A stretch of 18,349 nt of DNA from an uncultured Catenibacterium sp. Lineage in GTDB: Bacteria > Bacillota_I > Bacilli_A > Erysipelotrichales > Coprobacillaceae. Positions 6,996 through 15,917 of this stretch are shown here, in pieces (within the stretch, counting starts at the first letter, position 1; each line of letters begins with the position of its first letter). The position numbers and the translations under genes are program-made. The notes under the pieces are model-generated. The model ran no database searches, was not told the DNA's origin, and was given only the letters and a program-made list of their open reading frames with translations. The stretch spans positions 1 to 18,349 of the forward strand of contig UQGS01000045.1 in assembly GCA_900540685.1 (NCBI GenBank). The letters are read 5' to 3'.

Positions 6996-7976
6996 TTACT
7001 CCATTAGATCATTACATAAACCATAAATATACTGTTCAAGATCAAATTCCTGTAAGTCATCAATCTTTTCACCAAGTCCAATAAACTTAACAGGGATATT
7101 CAGCATATCCTTAATAGAAAGAATAATACCACCCTTAGCAGTACCATCCATCTTAGTAAGGACAATACCTGTAATATCTGTAATCTTAGAGAATTCTACA
7201 GCCTGTGAAATACCATTTTGACCAGTTGTTGCATCTACTACAAGTAATGTTTCCTGAGGTCCTTCTGGTACAACTCTCTTGATGATACGATTCATCTTTT
7301 CAAGTTCCTTCATTAAGTTTACTTTGTTCTGTAAACGTCCTGCAGTATCACAGATGAGTACATCATAACCGCCCTCTTTTGCCTGTTCAAGGGCATCAAA
7401 GATAACTGAAGAAGGATCTCCTCCTTCTCTACCCTTGACGCAAGGAATATTTAAACGGTTTGCCCACTCAGCGAGCTGTTCAATCGCACCAGCTCTAAAT
7501 GTATCACCAGCAGCCACCATAACCTTCTTGCCTTCTTCATGCATGATTTTATTGGCAAGTTTAGCGATAGTAGTTGTTTTACCTGCTCCATTAACACCAA
7601 CCATTAAGATGACTGTTAAATCATTGTCTGCATAGTTGATCTTAGTTGTCATATATGAATCATTAGCATAGATGACAAACATCTTATCAACAATAATATC
7701 ATTAATCGCATGAGGATCCTTGATATTTTCAAGACGTACTTCCTTCTTGATTTCATCCACAATCTTCATAACCATGTTGACACCGACATCACTCATGATC
7801 AGGATATTTTCTAACTCATCAAAATACTCATCGTTGATTTCACGATATCTTGCGGCTAACGCATTGATCTTAGATGAGAAAGAAGCAGATGATTTATCAA
7901 GACCAGCAACATACTTCTCATTCTGCTTTGTAGATTTACCTACAAATGTTTCTTTAATCTTTTGAAAAAATCCCAT
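6996..7976 (-). CDS. ftsY: Signal recognition particle receptor FtsY
   Basis: FtsY is the membrane-associated SRP receptor GTPase that pairs with Ffh. The 326-residue protein is almost only the NG core. It opens MGFFQKIKETFVGK, a short basic amphipathic stretch suited to membrane contact, and lacks the long acidic A domain of enterobacterial FtsY, as is usual in Bacillota. GTPase motifs are GVNGAGKTTTIAK (127-139), DTFRAGA (158-164), DTAGRLQ (210-216), TKMDGTAKGG (274-283) and GLGEKIDDL (300-308). GGAGG lies seven bases before the ATG. It follows smc by 11 bases and ylxM starts one base after its stop. Confidence 0.98.
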   Translation of the reverse strand: MGFFQKIKETFVGKSTKQNEKYVAGLDKSSASFSSKINALAARYREINDEYFDELENILIMSDVGVNMVMKIVDEIKKEVRLENIKDPHAINDIIVDKMFVIYANDSYMTTKINYADNDLTVILMVGVNGAGKTTTIAKLANKIMHEEGKKVMVAAGDTFRAGAIEQLAEWANRLNIPCVKGREGGDPSSVIFDALEQAKEGGYDVLICDTAGRLQNKVNLMKELEKMNRIIKRVVPEGPQETLLVVDATTGQNGISQAVEFSKITDITGIVLTKMDGTAKGGIILSIKDMLNIPVKFIGLGEKIDDLQEFDLEQYIYGLCNDLME

Positions 7977-7987
7977 AATGCATCCTC

Positions 7988-10924
7988 CTAACTGCTTGCA
8001 TATTCAGTGGCATCCTTAAGCTTAACACTGACAAGCTTAGTGACACCTTTTTCCTGCATTGTAGCCCCATATAATAGGTCACATTCAGCCATAGTTCCTT
8101 CACGATGAGTCACGACAATAAATTGTGTCTGATCTGAGAAACTACGTAAATACTTCGCAAAACGCTCTACATTCGCAATATCAAGTGCAGCTTCTACTTC
8201 ATCGAGAATACATAAAGGAGATGGCTTGACACTGATCATCGCAAATAAACAGCTTAATGCGATTAATGCATTTTCTCCTCCTGAGAAAGAGTGCAGCTTT
8301 GCAGCCTTTCCTGGAGGCTGAGCTTCAATATCAATACCTGTTTCTAGAATATTATCTGGATCAGTATATTTAAGTGAAGCATGTCCTCCGCCAAATAAAT
8401 AACGGAATACATCATTGAATGCCTTATTGATGGCTTCAAATGAAGAGCTGAACTTCTCAACCATAATAGCATCCATATCTTTAATAGCTTTTAATAAGCT
8501 ATCCTGTGCTTCTAATAATTGTGAACGCTGCGTACTTAATGTTTCATAACGTGTACTTACATCATTGTATTGTTCAATTGATTCCACATTGACATGACCA
8601 AGAGATGCAATACGTTGTCTTAAGTCACGTACTTTATCCTTTGCCTTATCAATATCTATAGACATATCCGCTTTTTCCTGTGCATGTTCAAAAGTCATAG
8701 CATACGCATCATTAAGTCTTAATAAGTAGTTCTGAATCTCTGTTTCTAAACGAGATTTAATGACTTTCTTATCTGTACTCTGGCTTTCTACGTCTTTTAA
8801 TGCAGCACGGTGTTCACGTAAACGACGAGACACTTCATCATTTTCATTCACATAACCCATACGGATTGTACGTTTTGCCTGAATTGTTTCTTTTAATTCA
8901 TCACGACGTCTCTTTGCATCATTCAAACGATCAAGTAATTCATTGTTTTGAGTTCCCTTGATTACTTCATCCAATTCAACACTCTGATGTGTCAAGTTTT
9001 CATAATCTGCCTTAGCCACTTCATACTCATTCTTCTTGTTTGTGACAACAAGTTCAAGCTTTGCGAGAGACATCTGCTTCTGCATATAAAGCTGTCCGAT
9101 TTCTCTTCCTTCATTTTCTAATGTATGAAGATCAGACTTCATCTTGTTGAGGTCTTTTTCCTGTTGATCTAATGCATGAGAGACACGTTCTAATTCTCTT
9201 TTAGACATCATGGCGTTATTTGTGTGCTTTACTGCCCCACCTGTCAAAGAACCACCAACATTGATGATATCTCCTTCAAGTGTCACAACACGATAACGAT
9301 GATAAATAGATTTCGCAATCTCTGTTGCATGATCTAGATAATCAGCCACAATTGTATTACCTAACTGGTTTAATACAACATCACTGATAGACTTATCATA
9401 AGTCACAAAATCACTCATCACACCAAGATATCCTAGAGACTGTTCAGCAAGCATCTTTGCTTCATCTCTTAATAATCTTGGCTTCATTGTATCAATGGGT
9501 AGGAATGTCGCACGTCCTGCCTTATTCTTTCTCAAGAAATAAATAGCTTCTTTTGCCTGGTCATTTGTACGAGTGACAATAAACTGTGTCGCACCACCTA
9601 AAGCAGTCGCAAGTGCTGTTTCATAGGTTTCTTCTGTTTCAATCAGATCTCCTAGTGCACCACAAATACCGGATAAAGAATTCTTCGCACCTAAAATAGT
9701 ACGTACACCATAACTATAGCCGCTCTTATTCTCAATAATATCAGTTAATCTTGTCTTTTCAGTACGAGAATTATGAATCTCAATATTCTTCTTTTCAATC
9801 AAAGAGCGAAGATTAGACTGCTGTTTCTTATTTAAAGCATCTTTTTGAGAAAGATCATTCTTTTCCTTCTTGACATCATTATAACGCTTCACTCTATCGT
9901 TATATTCAATGATTGCATCTTGAAGGATAGACTTCATACTTGCTTTCTTTTGTTCTATGTCTTCCTGACTTGTTGTTTCTAATATATGTTTACGATTGGC
10001 ATCAATTTCAACCTTCTGTGTTTCAAGGCTGCTGACTTCATTCATTGCTTCTAATAGCTTTTCTTGAAGTTCATTGACTTCCTGATCGAGTGCATACATC
10101 TTCTTTTCAAGTTCTTCACTCTGCTTTTCATCAAGAATCACAGCACCATCATTGGTAATACGTTCATTTTCTAGGTCTTCTAACTCTTTATTTAAAGTCT
10201 TTAATTCTTCAGAAAGAGTACTGATTTCCTTTACAAGTACTGAAACTTCTACTTCCTGAAGTTCTTCTTTGAACTCTAAGTAAGTTTCAGCCTTTTCTTT
10301 TTGTCTTTTCAATGGTCCTATCTGTCGTTCTAATTCACTACAGATATCCTGAACACGGTCTAAATTGTCTGTGGTACGTTCAAGCTTTCTGACTGTTTCA
10401 ATCTTACGTTTCTTATATTTCGCAACACCTGCTGCTTCTTCAAACATCGCGCGTCGATCTTCAGGTTTGCTTTTCACAAACTCATTGATATTATTCTGAG
10501 AAATAATAGATAAAGAATCTCTTCCTAGACCTGTATCCATAATTAAATCAGTAATATCCTTTAAACGGCACTGTTCTCTATTTAATAAGAATTCAGAATC
10601 ACCTGTACGATAAAGACGACGTGTGATTTCAACTTCGGTAGAATTAAAATCAAGGAAATGATCTTCGTTATTAAAGACAAGTGTCACTTCTGCTTCACCC
10701 TGTGCTTTACGGTCTTCACTTCCTGAGAAGATGACATCCGTCATTGTTTCCCCACGCATCGCCTTGGCAGACTTTTCTCCTAGTACCCAGCGGATGGCAT
10801 CAGTAATATTTGATTTACCACATCCATTAGGTCCTACTATTCCAGTAATACCTGGCATGAATTCAACTACACTTTTATCCGCAAAGGACTTAAAACCATG
10901 AAGTTCAATTCGTTTTAAATACAT
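7988..10924 (-). CDS. smc: Chromosome partition protein SMC, short-armed
   Basis: SMC with ScpA and ScpB forms the bacterial condensin that loads near parS sites and extrudes loops. The 978-residue protein starts MYLKRIELHGFKSFADK, with Walker A GPNGCGKSN (31-39). A first coiled coil runs about 170-400, the hinge about 410-570 (GICGALGDLI, then GGSLTGG) and the returning coil about 570-815. The C-terminal head has the signature SFSGGENALIAL (879-890) and Walker B LCILDEVEAALD (904-915). All motifs are intact, with Phe instead of the usual Leu before SGGE. It is about 200 residues shorter than the roughly 1190-residue Bacillus protein, and the loss is in the two arms. GAGAGGAA precedes the ATG. 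It lies between xpt and ftsY; rnc, its common upstream neighbour, is not here. Confidence 0.97.
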   Translation of the reverse strand: MYLKRIELHGFKSFADKSVVEFMPGITGIVGPNGCGKSNITDAIRWVLGEKSAKAMRGETMTDVIFSGSEDRKAQGEAEVTLVFNNEDHFLDFNSTEVEITRRLYRTGDSEFLLNREQCRLKDITDLIMDTGLGRDSLSIISQNNINEFVKSKPEDRRAMFEEAAGVAKYKKRKIETVRKLERTTDNLDRVQDICSELERQIGPLKRQKEKAETYLEFKEELQEVEVSVLVKEISTLSEELKTLNKELEDLENERITNDGAVILDEKQSEELEKKMYALDQEVNELQEKLLEAMNEVSSLETQKVEIDANRKHILETTSQEDIEQKKASMKSILQDAIIEYNDRVKRYNDVKKEKNDLSQKDALNKKQQSNLRSLIEKKNIEIHNSRTEKTRLTDIIENKSGYSYGVRTILGAKNSLSGICGALGDLIETEETYETALATALGGATQFIVTRTNDQAKEAIYFLRKNKAGRATFLPIDTMKPRLLRDEAKMLAEQSLGYLGVMSDFVTYDKSISDVVLNQLGNTIVADYLDHATEIAKSIYHRYRVVTLEGDIINVGGSLTGGAVKHTNNAMMSKRELERVSHALDQQEKDLNKMKSDLHTLENEGREIGQLYMQKQMSLAKLELVVTNKKNEYEVAKADYENLTHQSVELDEVIKGTQNNELLDRLNDAKRRRDELKETIQAKRTIRMGYVNENDEVSRRLREHRAALKDVESQSTDKKVIKSRLETEIQNYLLRLNDAYAMTFEHAQEKADMSIDIDKAKDKVRDLRQRIASLGHVNVESIEQYNDVSTRYETLSTQRSQLLEAQDSLLKAIKDMDAIMVEKFSSSFEAINKAFNDVFRYLFGGGHASLKYTDPDNILETGIDIEAQPPGKAAKLHSFSGGENALIALSCLFAMISVKPSPLCILDEVEAALDIANVERFAKYLRSFSDQTQFIVVTHREGTMAECDLLYGATMQEKGVTKLVSVKLKDATEYASS

Positions 10925-10935
10925 GTTATTCCTCT

Positions 10936-11508
10936 CTAATCTAAAATAACTTTGCCGTCTTCAAAGCCCTTAACGATTGCGAGAGACTGAACTTCATAAC
11001 CAGCTTCTTCAATTCTATGTCTTCCCTGCTGGAAACCTTTTTCAACGACAATACCAATACCTTCTACTGTCGCACCTGCCTGATGACATAAGTCAATCAT
11101 ACCCATAACAGCTTCACCATTGGCTAAGAAATCATCTACAATTAATACATGATCTTTTGGACTTAAATATTTCTTTGAAATCTGTCCCATATAATCTTTA
11201 TTCTTAGTATAAGAATGAATTTCTGTTGTATAGAAATCATTGTCGGTAATTGCTGAAGAACCCTTCTTAGTAAATACTACATGACAATTATTGAATTTCT
11301 GTGCAACAACAACAGCTAAACCAATACCGCTTGCTTCAATAGTGACAATCTTATTGATTGGTTTATTTTTATATCTTTCATAGAAAGCATCCGCAATCTT
11401 ATTGAATAATTCTACATCAATCTGATGATTTAAAAAGCTATCTACTCTTAATACATTTTCATTAATTACATATCCGTCTTCTAAAATCTTCTTCTTTAAT
11501 TCTTCCAT
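10936..11508 (-). CDS. xpt: Xanthine phosphoribosyltransferase
   Basis: Xpt converts xanthine and PRPP to XMP in purine salvage. From the ATG at 11508 the protein has 190 residues, close to the about 194 of the Bacillus enzyme. It matches throughout: MEELKKKILEDGYVI, VLRVDSFLNHQID, IVTIEASGIGLAV and the PRPP-binding VLIVDDFLANGEA, then GIGIVVEKGFQQGR. A GTG at 11514 would add two residues, but the ATG aligns with the family start and has AAGGA nine bases upstream. The kinase stop codon lies within a few bases, so it is translationally linked to the two-component genes. No purine riboswitch is visible, unlike the usual xpt-pbuX arrangement, so regulation must come from the operon promoter. Confidence 0.95.
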   Translation of the reverse strand: MEELKKKILEDGYVINENVLRVDSFLNHQIDVELFNKIADAFYERYKNKPINKIVTIEASGIGLAVVVAQKFNNCHVVFTKKGSSAITDNDFYTTEIHSYTKNKDYMGQISKKYLSPKDHVLIVDDFLANGEAVMGMIDLCHQAGATVEGIGIVVEKGFQQGRHRIEEAGYEVQSLAIVKGFEDGKVILD

Positions 11509-11513
11509 CTTCA

Positions 11514-12887
11514 CTAATCCTTTTTCTTTTTTGTAAGTCCTGTAAACATCTCATATGGGATATAAACAGTAAATACAGAACCAACATCTTCTTGTGATTC
11601 TACATCTATTTTATAATGATGTAAATCAATAATCCTTTTTACTATCGATAAACCTAGTCCATTTCCTTCAATTGTACGTGATTTATCCTGTCTATAGAAT
11701 CTTTCAAAGATATGAGAAATCGCATCCTGGCTCATTCCCACACCTGTATCTTCAAATCTCACCTGTAGTTCAGTAGCTGTTCTTCTTACTTCTACTGTCA
11801 CTACACCATGCTCATTTGTATACTTGATCGCATTACTTAATAAATTGATCCAGACCTGTTCCATACGGCTTTCATCGGCTTCAATAAAGAATTCCTTTTT
11901 AGGATGAATAAACTCTATTTCAATATCTTTACTTAAAGCTGCATTATCTTCCATCTCAATAACACGATTGAGCTGTTCAATAAGTGGGAACTCCGTCTTA
12001 TCTAATGCTGTATCTTCTCCATCTAATAAAGTAAGCTGTAGCATATTCTTAGACAAATGAGATAAACGATTTGAATTGAACAATATAATATCTGCATATT
12101 TCTGTCTTTGTTCATCTGTGAGATTCTCATTCTTTAATATTGTCGCAAATCCACTAATAGCTGTCAAAGGTGTCTGGAACTCATGGGACACATCCGATAT
12201 GAATTGCTGTCTTAAAGCTTCCTGTTTTGTTAGTCTGACTGCCATCTGATTGAAGGATGCATACAATAAAGATATTTCATCCTTCCCTTCATAATTGACA
12301 CGCACCTTATAATTCCCTTTAGCGAGCTCATCAGTAACCTTTGTGAGACGAGAAATTGGTTTCACAATAATATCTGCAACAATCAGGAAGACAATACTTC
12401 CTGTCATCATAAAGATGATAGCTGCACTTGTGTATGACTTCATAAAAATATCTTTGGTAGAAGAAAAATCCTTCTGAACAGTCACTACATAAATATGATT
12501 ATCAATCTTAAATGATTTCGCATATTGTGAAATAATCCCTTCACTACGTAATGACTTCTCATTTGAAGTCGCAAGTGTCTTTAATTCATCATCTGTAAGT
12601 TTAAGTTTCTTATTAACACGTCCATAGCTTCTTGTCTGTCCATCACATGTGACAGTGAAAGACATTTCTGATGTTTCTGAATAATCAGATAGAATCTTAT
12701 CCTGATCTTTTGCATCAATCAACTTGATCATATCTGCAATATGCTCAGAAGAATGTTCTAACTCCTCTAAAGCAAGTTGATCAGCATCTCGATTATATGA
12801 TCTTATGGTAAAGAAGCAACAGATAGAGAAGCTTAATAAAGATGTTAATAAAAAGCCAATTACAAGTTTACTATAAATAGACTTCAT
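11514..12887 (-). CDS. HAMP-containing sensor histidine kinase
   Basis: The sensor partner of the response regulator encoded before it. The 457-residue protein has an N-terminal membrane helix (about 8-28), an extracellular segment of about 120 residues and a second helix (about 152-174). A HAMP region follows (about 174-226: VKPISRLTKVTDELAKGNY), then SDVSHEFQTPLTAI with phospho-acceptor H235. The ATPase has N-box NLLSNAIKYT (348-357), G1 FEDTGVGM (378-385), F box IFERFYRQDKSR and G2 GNGLGLSIVK (408-417). This is the classical PhoR/ResE-type layout with all catalytic boxes, unlike the other kinase in the window. Its ATG overlaps the regulator stop (TAATG) and its stop overlaps the xpt start region. 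The stimulus is unknown. Confidence 0.95.
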   Translation of the reverse strand: MKSIYSKLVIGFLLTSLLSFSICCFFTIRSYNRDADQLALEELEHSSEHIADMIKLIDAKDQDKILSDYSETSEMSFTVTCDGQTRSYGRVNKKLKLTDDELKTLATSNEKSLRSEGIISQYAKSFKIDNHIYVVTVQKDFSSTKDIFMKSYTSAAIIFMMTGSIVFLIVADIIVKPISRLTKVTDELAKGNYKVRVNYEGKDEISLLYASFNQMAVRLTKQEALRQQFISDVSHEFQTPLTAISGFATILKNENLTDEQRQKYADIILFNSNRLSHLSKNMLQLTLLDGEDTALDKTEFPLIEQLNRVIEMEDNAALSKDIEIEFIHPKKEFFIEADESRMEQVWINLLSNAIKYTNEHGVVTVEVRRTATELQVRFEDTGVGMSQDAISHIFERFYRQDKSRTIEGNGLGLSIVKRIIDLHHYKIDVESQEDVGSVFTVYIPYEMFTGLTKKKKD

Positions 12888-13558
12888 TACTCAACCTCTA
12901 TTTTATAACCTAAGCCACGTACTGTCACAACCTTGAATCCTGGAAGATGACCAAGATTCTCACGAATACGTTTAATGTGAACATCTACTGTACGGTCAAA
13001 CCCGTCATAATCCATTCCCCAGATTTTTTCAATAAGCTGTTCTCTTGTAAAAATCTGATTTGGGTTCTTAGCCAATTCAAAAGCCAATTCAAACTGCTTT
13101 AATGGAAGATGAATCACTTGTTCTTGATAACGTACTTCATATTTATCACCATCAAAAATCACATCACCAATCTTCACTACATTTGAAGAATTAATACTAT
13201 AACGTTTTAAGATTGTTTTAACACGGGCCATTAATTCATCAGGATCAAAAGGTTTTGTGACATAGTCATCAATACCTAAAGAGAATCCTCTTAATTTATC
13301 CTTTGACTGAGATTTGGCTGTCAACATAATAACTGGGAATTCACGATATTGTCTCATCTGTTCAACAAGCTCAAAGCCATCCATTCCTGGCATCATGATA
13401 TCTACAACAGCTAAGTCAATATATTGGTTTTCCACTATATCGAGTGCTTCTTCTGCATTAGCCGCTTCAATTGTATCAAAACCTGCTTTATCAAGATAGA
13501 AACGCACAAGTTCTCTAATATGCATTTCATCATCTACAACCATGATTTTAGATTTCAT
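12887..13558 (-). CDS. OmpR/PhoB-family response regulator
   Basis: A 223-residue transcription regulator paired with the HAMP kinase. The receiver has the acidic pair DD at 9-10, phospho-acceptor D53 in VDIMMPGMDG, T80 and K102 (YVTKPFDPDE). The winged-helix output domain (about 127-222) ends DRTVDVHIKRIRENL and TVRGLGYKIEVE. The ATG is preceded by GAGGTG seven bases away. It begins 24 bases after nrnA and its last base is shared with the kinase start. Its sequence is of the PhoP/WalR/ResD kind; no target is visible, so no gene name is given. Confidence 0.95.
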   Translation of the reverse strand: MKSKIMVVDDEMHIRELVRFYLDKAGFDTIEAANAEEALDIVENQYIDLAVVDIMMPGMDGFELVEQMRQYREFPVIMLTAKSQSKDKLRGFSLGIDDYVTKPFDPDELMARVKTILKRYSINSSNVVKIGDVIFDGDKYEVRYQEQVIHLPLKQFELAFELAKNPNQIFTREQLIEKIWGMDYDGFDRTVDVHIKRIRENLGHLPGFKVVTVRGLGYKIEVE

Positions 13559-13582
13559 CTTATTTCACCTCATTTATCCTCA

Positions 13583-14512
13583 TTATATCATACTTATTGC
13601 ATCATGAAGAGATGAAAGTAAGTCCTCAAGCTGATCAAGGCTCGCAAGCGTTGCACCTGATGCAAGGGCATGTCCTCCCCCACCAAACTTAGCAGCGACT
13701 TCATTAATAATCGCATTTCTAGAACGAATAGAGACACGATAGACATTGTCCTTGGTATTTTCAGTAATCGCACACCAAACTTCAAATTCCTTGACATTGG
13801 CTAGTGTATTGACATAGCTAGAGCCTTCTTCACGATTAATACCTAATTCTTTAAGGTCTTCATCCTTCAATATATAGTAAGCCACTTTACCATCGACTTT
13901 ATAATTGTTCAAGATAAACTGTGTGACTTTTAAATCTTTTTCTTCTCTTAAATACATTGTTTGATAGATTTCTTCAATATTAATGCCTGATTCTAATAAA
14001 TAGGATGCCGCCTTGAATGTACGAGCATCTGTAGAACGATACATAAAACGATTTGTATCACCAATAATACCCATATATAATGCACGTGCACCTTGTTCAT
14101 TTAAAGAATAAGTATCCTTCACTTCTTCTAATAATAAAGAGACAATCTGAGAAGCACTTGATGCAGTGGCATCTTCAATATTTATATCACCATAAGAATC
14201 AACAACGATATGATGATCAATCTTAATGATCTTGTCACATACAGAAATATCACCATCAATACGTTCTCGATTGGCTGTATCAATCACAATGCCAAGAGTA
14301 GGAAGTTCTTTTTCTTCGTCTATATGAGCATTGAACTTCTCCCATAAAACATTCTCAAAGCTTCCTTTTAACACAACATTCATTTCTGGGAAGTTTTCTT
14401 TTAAGAAATAATACATACCTACAGTAGAACCAAAAGCGTCATAATCAGGATTGATATGACGATATAAAAATACTTGTTTATATTGTTTTAATAAATTAAT
14501 TATTTTATCCAT
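13583..14512 (-). CDS. nrnA: DHH/DHHA1 phosphoesterase, NrnA-type oligoribonuclease/pAp phosphatase
   Basis: NrnA enzymes degrade very short RNAs and dephosphorylate pAp. The 309-residue protein has the DHH-family metal ligands: H19, D23 and D25 in RHINPDYDAFGS, VIDTANRERIDG (about 77-87), DHH at 99-101 and D105. A DHHA1 substrate domain carries FGGGGHALASGAT (276-288). Size is right for the NrnA group. It is the first gene of the eight-gene unit running to ffh. AAAGGTGG lies upstream of the ATG, and an extended -10 motif is found in the gap behind ackA. A related bifunctional family member cannot be excluded. Confidence 0.9.
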   Translation of the reverse strand: MDKIINLLKQYKQVFLYRHINPDYDAFGSTVGMYYFLKENFPEMNVVLKGSFENVLWEKFNAHIDEEKELPTLGIVIDTANRERIDGDISVCDKIIKIDHHIVVDSYGDINIEDATASSASQIVSLLLEEVKDTYSLNEQGARALYMGIIGDTNRFMYRSTDARTFKAASYLLESGINIEEIYQTMYLREEKDLKVTQFILNNYKVDGKVAYYILKDEDLKELGINREEGSSYVNTLANVKEFEVWCAITENTKDNVYRVSIRSRNAIINEVAAKFGGGGHALASGATLASLDQLEDLLSSLHDAISMI

Positions 14513-14534
14513 AATTTAACCCACCTTTTCAAAC

Positions 14535-14543
14535 ATTTTAACA
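14535..14543 (-). promoter_or_regulatory. Candidate extended -10 promoter for the nrnA-to-ffh unit
   Basis: On the minus strand TGTTAAAAT reads as an extended -10 (TG-n-TAAAAT, 5 of 6 to TATAAT), about 23 bases before the nrnA ATG. No good -35 hexamer is seen. It lies just behind the ackA terminator, where an operon start is expected. Confidence 0.4.
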
Positions 14544-14555
14544 TACTTTTGTATA

Positions 14556-14596
14556 AATAAAAAAGACAGAAATCAATATATGACTTCTGTCCTTAA
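14556..14596 (-). terminator. Intrinsic terminator after ackA
   Basis: On the minus strand AAGGACAGAAGTCA pairs with TGATTTCTGTCTTTT (one G-U pair) around a short A/T loop, and the stem runs into a T-rich tail. It begins just after the ackA stop codon. Confidence 0.85.
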
Positions 14597-14598
14597 TT

Positions 14599-15798
14599 TT
14601 AACCTAAATGTAATAGTTCCATAGTATCTCTAGCAATTTCTACTTCTTCGTTTGTAGGGATAACAAAGACATCAATCTTAGAGAACTGGTGAGAGATCAA
14701 TCTGTTTTCATCTGAACGGATGGCATTTGATTCTTCGTTTAGGAATACACCTAAAGCACGAGAACAATCATCGATGATCAAACGTCTTAAGTAAGCCGCG
14801 TTTTCACCTACACCAGCAGTGAAGGCAATCGCATCTAAGCCACCTAATTCGACGAAATACTGACCAATATATTTAGAAACGATACGTGAATATAATAAAC
14901 CAGTTAATAATGCACGTTCATCACCTTCATTGAATAAAGCATTTTCAATATCACGTGAATCTGAAGAAATACCTGAAATACCAAGCATTCCTGATTTCTT
15001 ATTATAGATATCTAATACTTCATCAGGTGTTTTATTTAATTTCTTACATAAGTAAGGCATGATAGATGGATCGATTGTACCACATCTAGAACCCATCATT
15101 ACACCAGCTAGTGGTGTGAATCCCATTGATGTATCGATACATTTACCATCTAATACAGCAGAAAGTGATGCACCATTACCTAAATGACATACGATGATAC
15201 GTGAATGTTTTGGATAACCTAATTCTTTGATTACCTGTTCAGAAACATATTTATGACTTGTACCATGTGCACCATATTTTCTAATCTTATAGTCAGTATA
15301 ATATTCTAATGGTAATGGATATAAATATCTTTCTCTATCTAGTGTCTGATGGAATGCTGTATCAAATACAAATACATGTCCTACTCCTGGAAGAGCTTCT
15401 TTAAATGCACGATAACCGATTAAGTGAGCAGGGTTATGAAGTGGTGCGAGTTCACACAACTCTTCTACTTTACTTACGACATCTTCATCTACAACAGCAC
15501 TTGAATCAAAATATTCTCCACCATGTACAATACGATGTCCTACCCCTTCGATTTCTTCTAACTTTTCAACAATGTTTTCCTTTACTAATGCATCTAATAC
15601 TAAAGAAACAGCAACCTTATGATCTGGAATAGGTAATTTTTCTGTTTTCTTCTGTCCATTATGTTTTATTGTGAAAATCCCTTCGTCTAGTCCAATTCTT
15701 TCTACAATACCTGAGCAGATTACTAATTCTGAAGGCATGTCTAATAATTGGAATTTTAATGATGAACTACCAGCGTTTACCGCCATGATTTTAGCCAT
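14599..15798 (-). CDS. ackA: Acetate kinase
   Basis: AckA interconverts acetyl phosphate plus ADP and acetate plus ATP, the energy-yielding last step of acetate overflow fermentation. The 399-residue protein has normal length and all signatures. These are MAKIMAVNAGSSSLKFQLL (phosphate loop), GHRIVHGGEYF, VFDTAFHQTL, the YGAHGTSHKYVSE segment and HLGNGASLSAV. DTSMGFTPLAGVMMGSRCGTIDPS and FTAGVGENA complete the set. GGAGG stands seven bases before the ATG. It is a single-gene unit with its own terminator; pta is not adjacent. A perfect-consensus cre box 69-82 bases upstream suggests CcpA control, as known for ackA in Bacillus. Confidence 0.98.
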   Translation of the reverse strand: MAKIMAVNAGSSSLKFQLLDMPSELVICSGIVERIGLDEGIFTIKHNGQKKTEKLPIPDHKVAVSLVLDALVKENIVEKLEEIEGVGHRIVHGGEYFDSSAVVDEDVVSKVEELCELAPLHNPAHLIGYRAFKEALPGVGHVFVFDTAFHQTLDRERYLYPLPLEYYTDYKIRKYGAHGTSHKYVSEQVIKELGYPKHSRIIVCHLGNGASLSAVLDGKCIDTSMGFTPLAGVMMGSRCGTIDPSIMPYLCKKLNKTPDEVLDIYNKKSGMLGISGISSDSRDIENALFNEGDERALLTGLLYSRIVSKYIGQYFVELGGLDAIAFTAGVGENAAYLRRLIIDDCSRALGVFLNEESNAIRSDENRLISHQFSKIDVFVIPTNEEVEIARDTMELLHLG

Positions 15799-15866
15799 AC
15801 TATAACCTCCTTAAAATCATATAATTTAATTCTACTAAAATAAGATATAAAACACAACAAAAATAT

Positions 15867-15880
15867 TGTAAGCGTTGACA
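15867..15880. promoter_or_regulatory. Catabolite-responsive element (cre) upstream of ackA
   Basis: TGTAAGCGTTGACA fits the cre consensus TGWAANCGNTNWCA at every defined position. In Bacillus subtilis CcpA activates ackA from an upstream cre. The distance here (69-82 bases from the ATG) fits that role or a site overlapping the promoter. No strong ackA promoter hexamers are evident between the site and the gene. Confidence 0.75.
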
Positions 15881-15881
15881 T

Positions 15882-15917
15882 TTATTTCAGGATTTATTTC
15901 AGGACTTATTTCGGTTC
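15882..15917. repeat. 12-bp tandem repeat, three copies
   Basis: TTATTTCAGGAT, TTATTTCAGGAC and TTATTTCGGTTC lie head to tail (the third copy diverged). The array starts one base after the cre box and ends just before the transposase remnant. Because the unit is 12 bp, it reads through as an ISGF/ISGL/ISVL repeat in the open frame. Confidence 0.65.

Noticed and set aside
11509..11580. Purine riboswitch before xpt
   Set aside because: xpt starts within a few bases of the kinase stop codon, so there is no room for a leader; the upstream bases are kinase coding sequence.
13424..13615. Plus-strand frames over the second response regulator and similar frames over rimM, ftsY and ackA
   Set aside because: They are antisense shadows of well-identified conserved genes, with no binding sites or family features.
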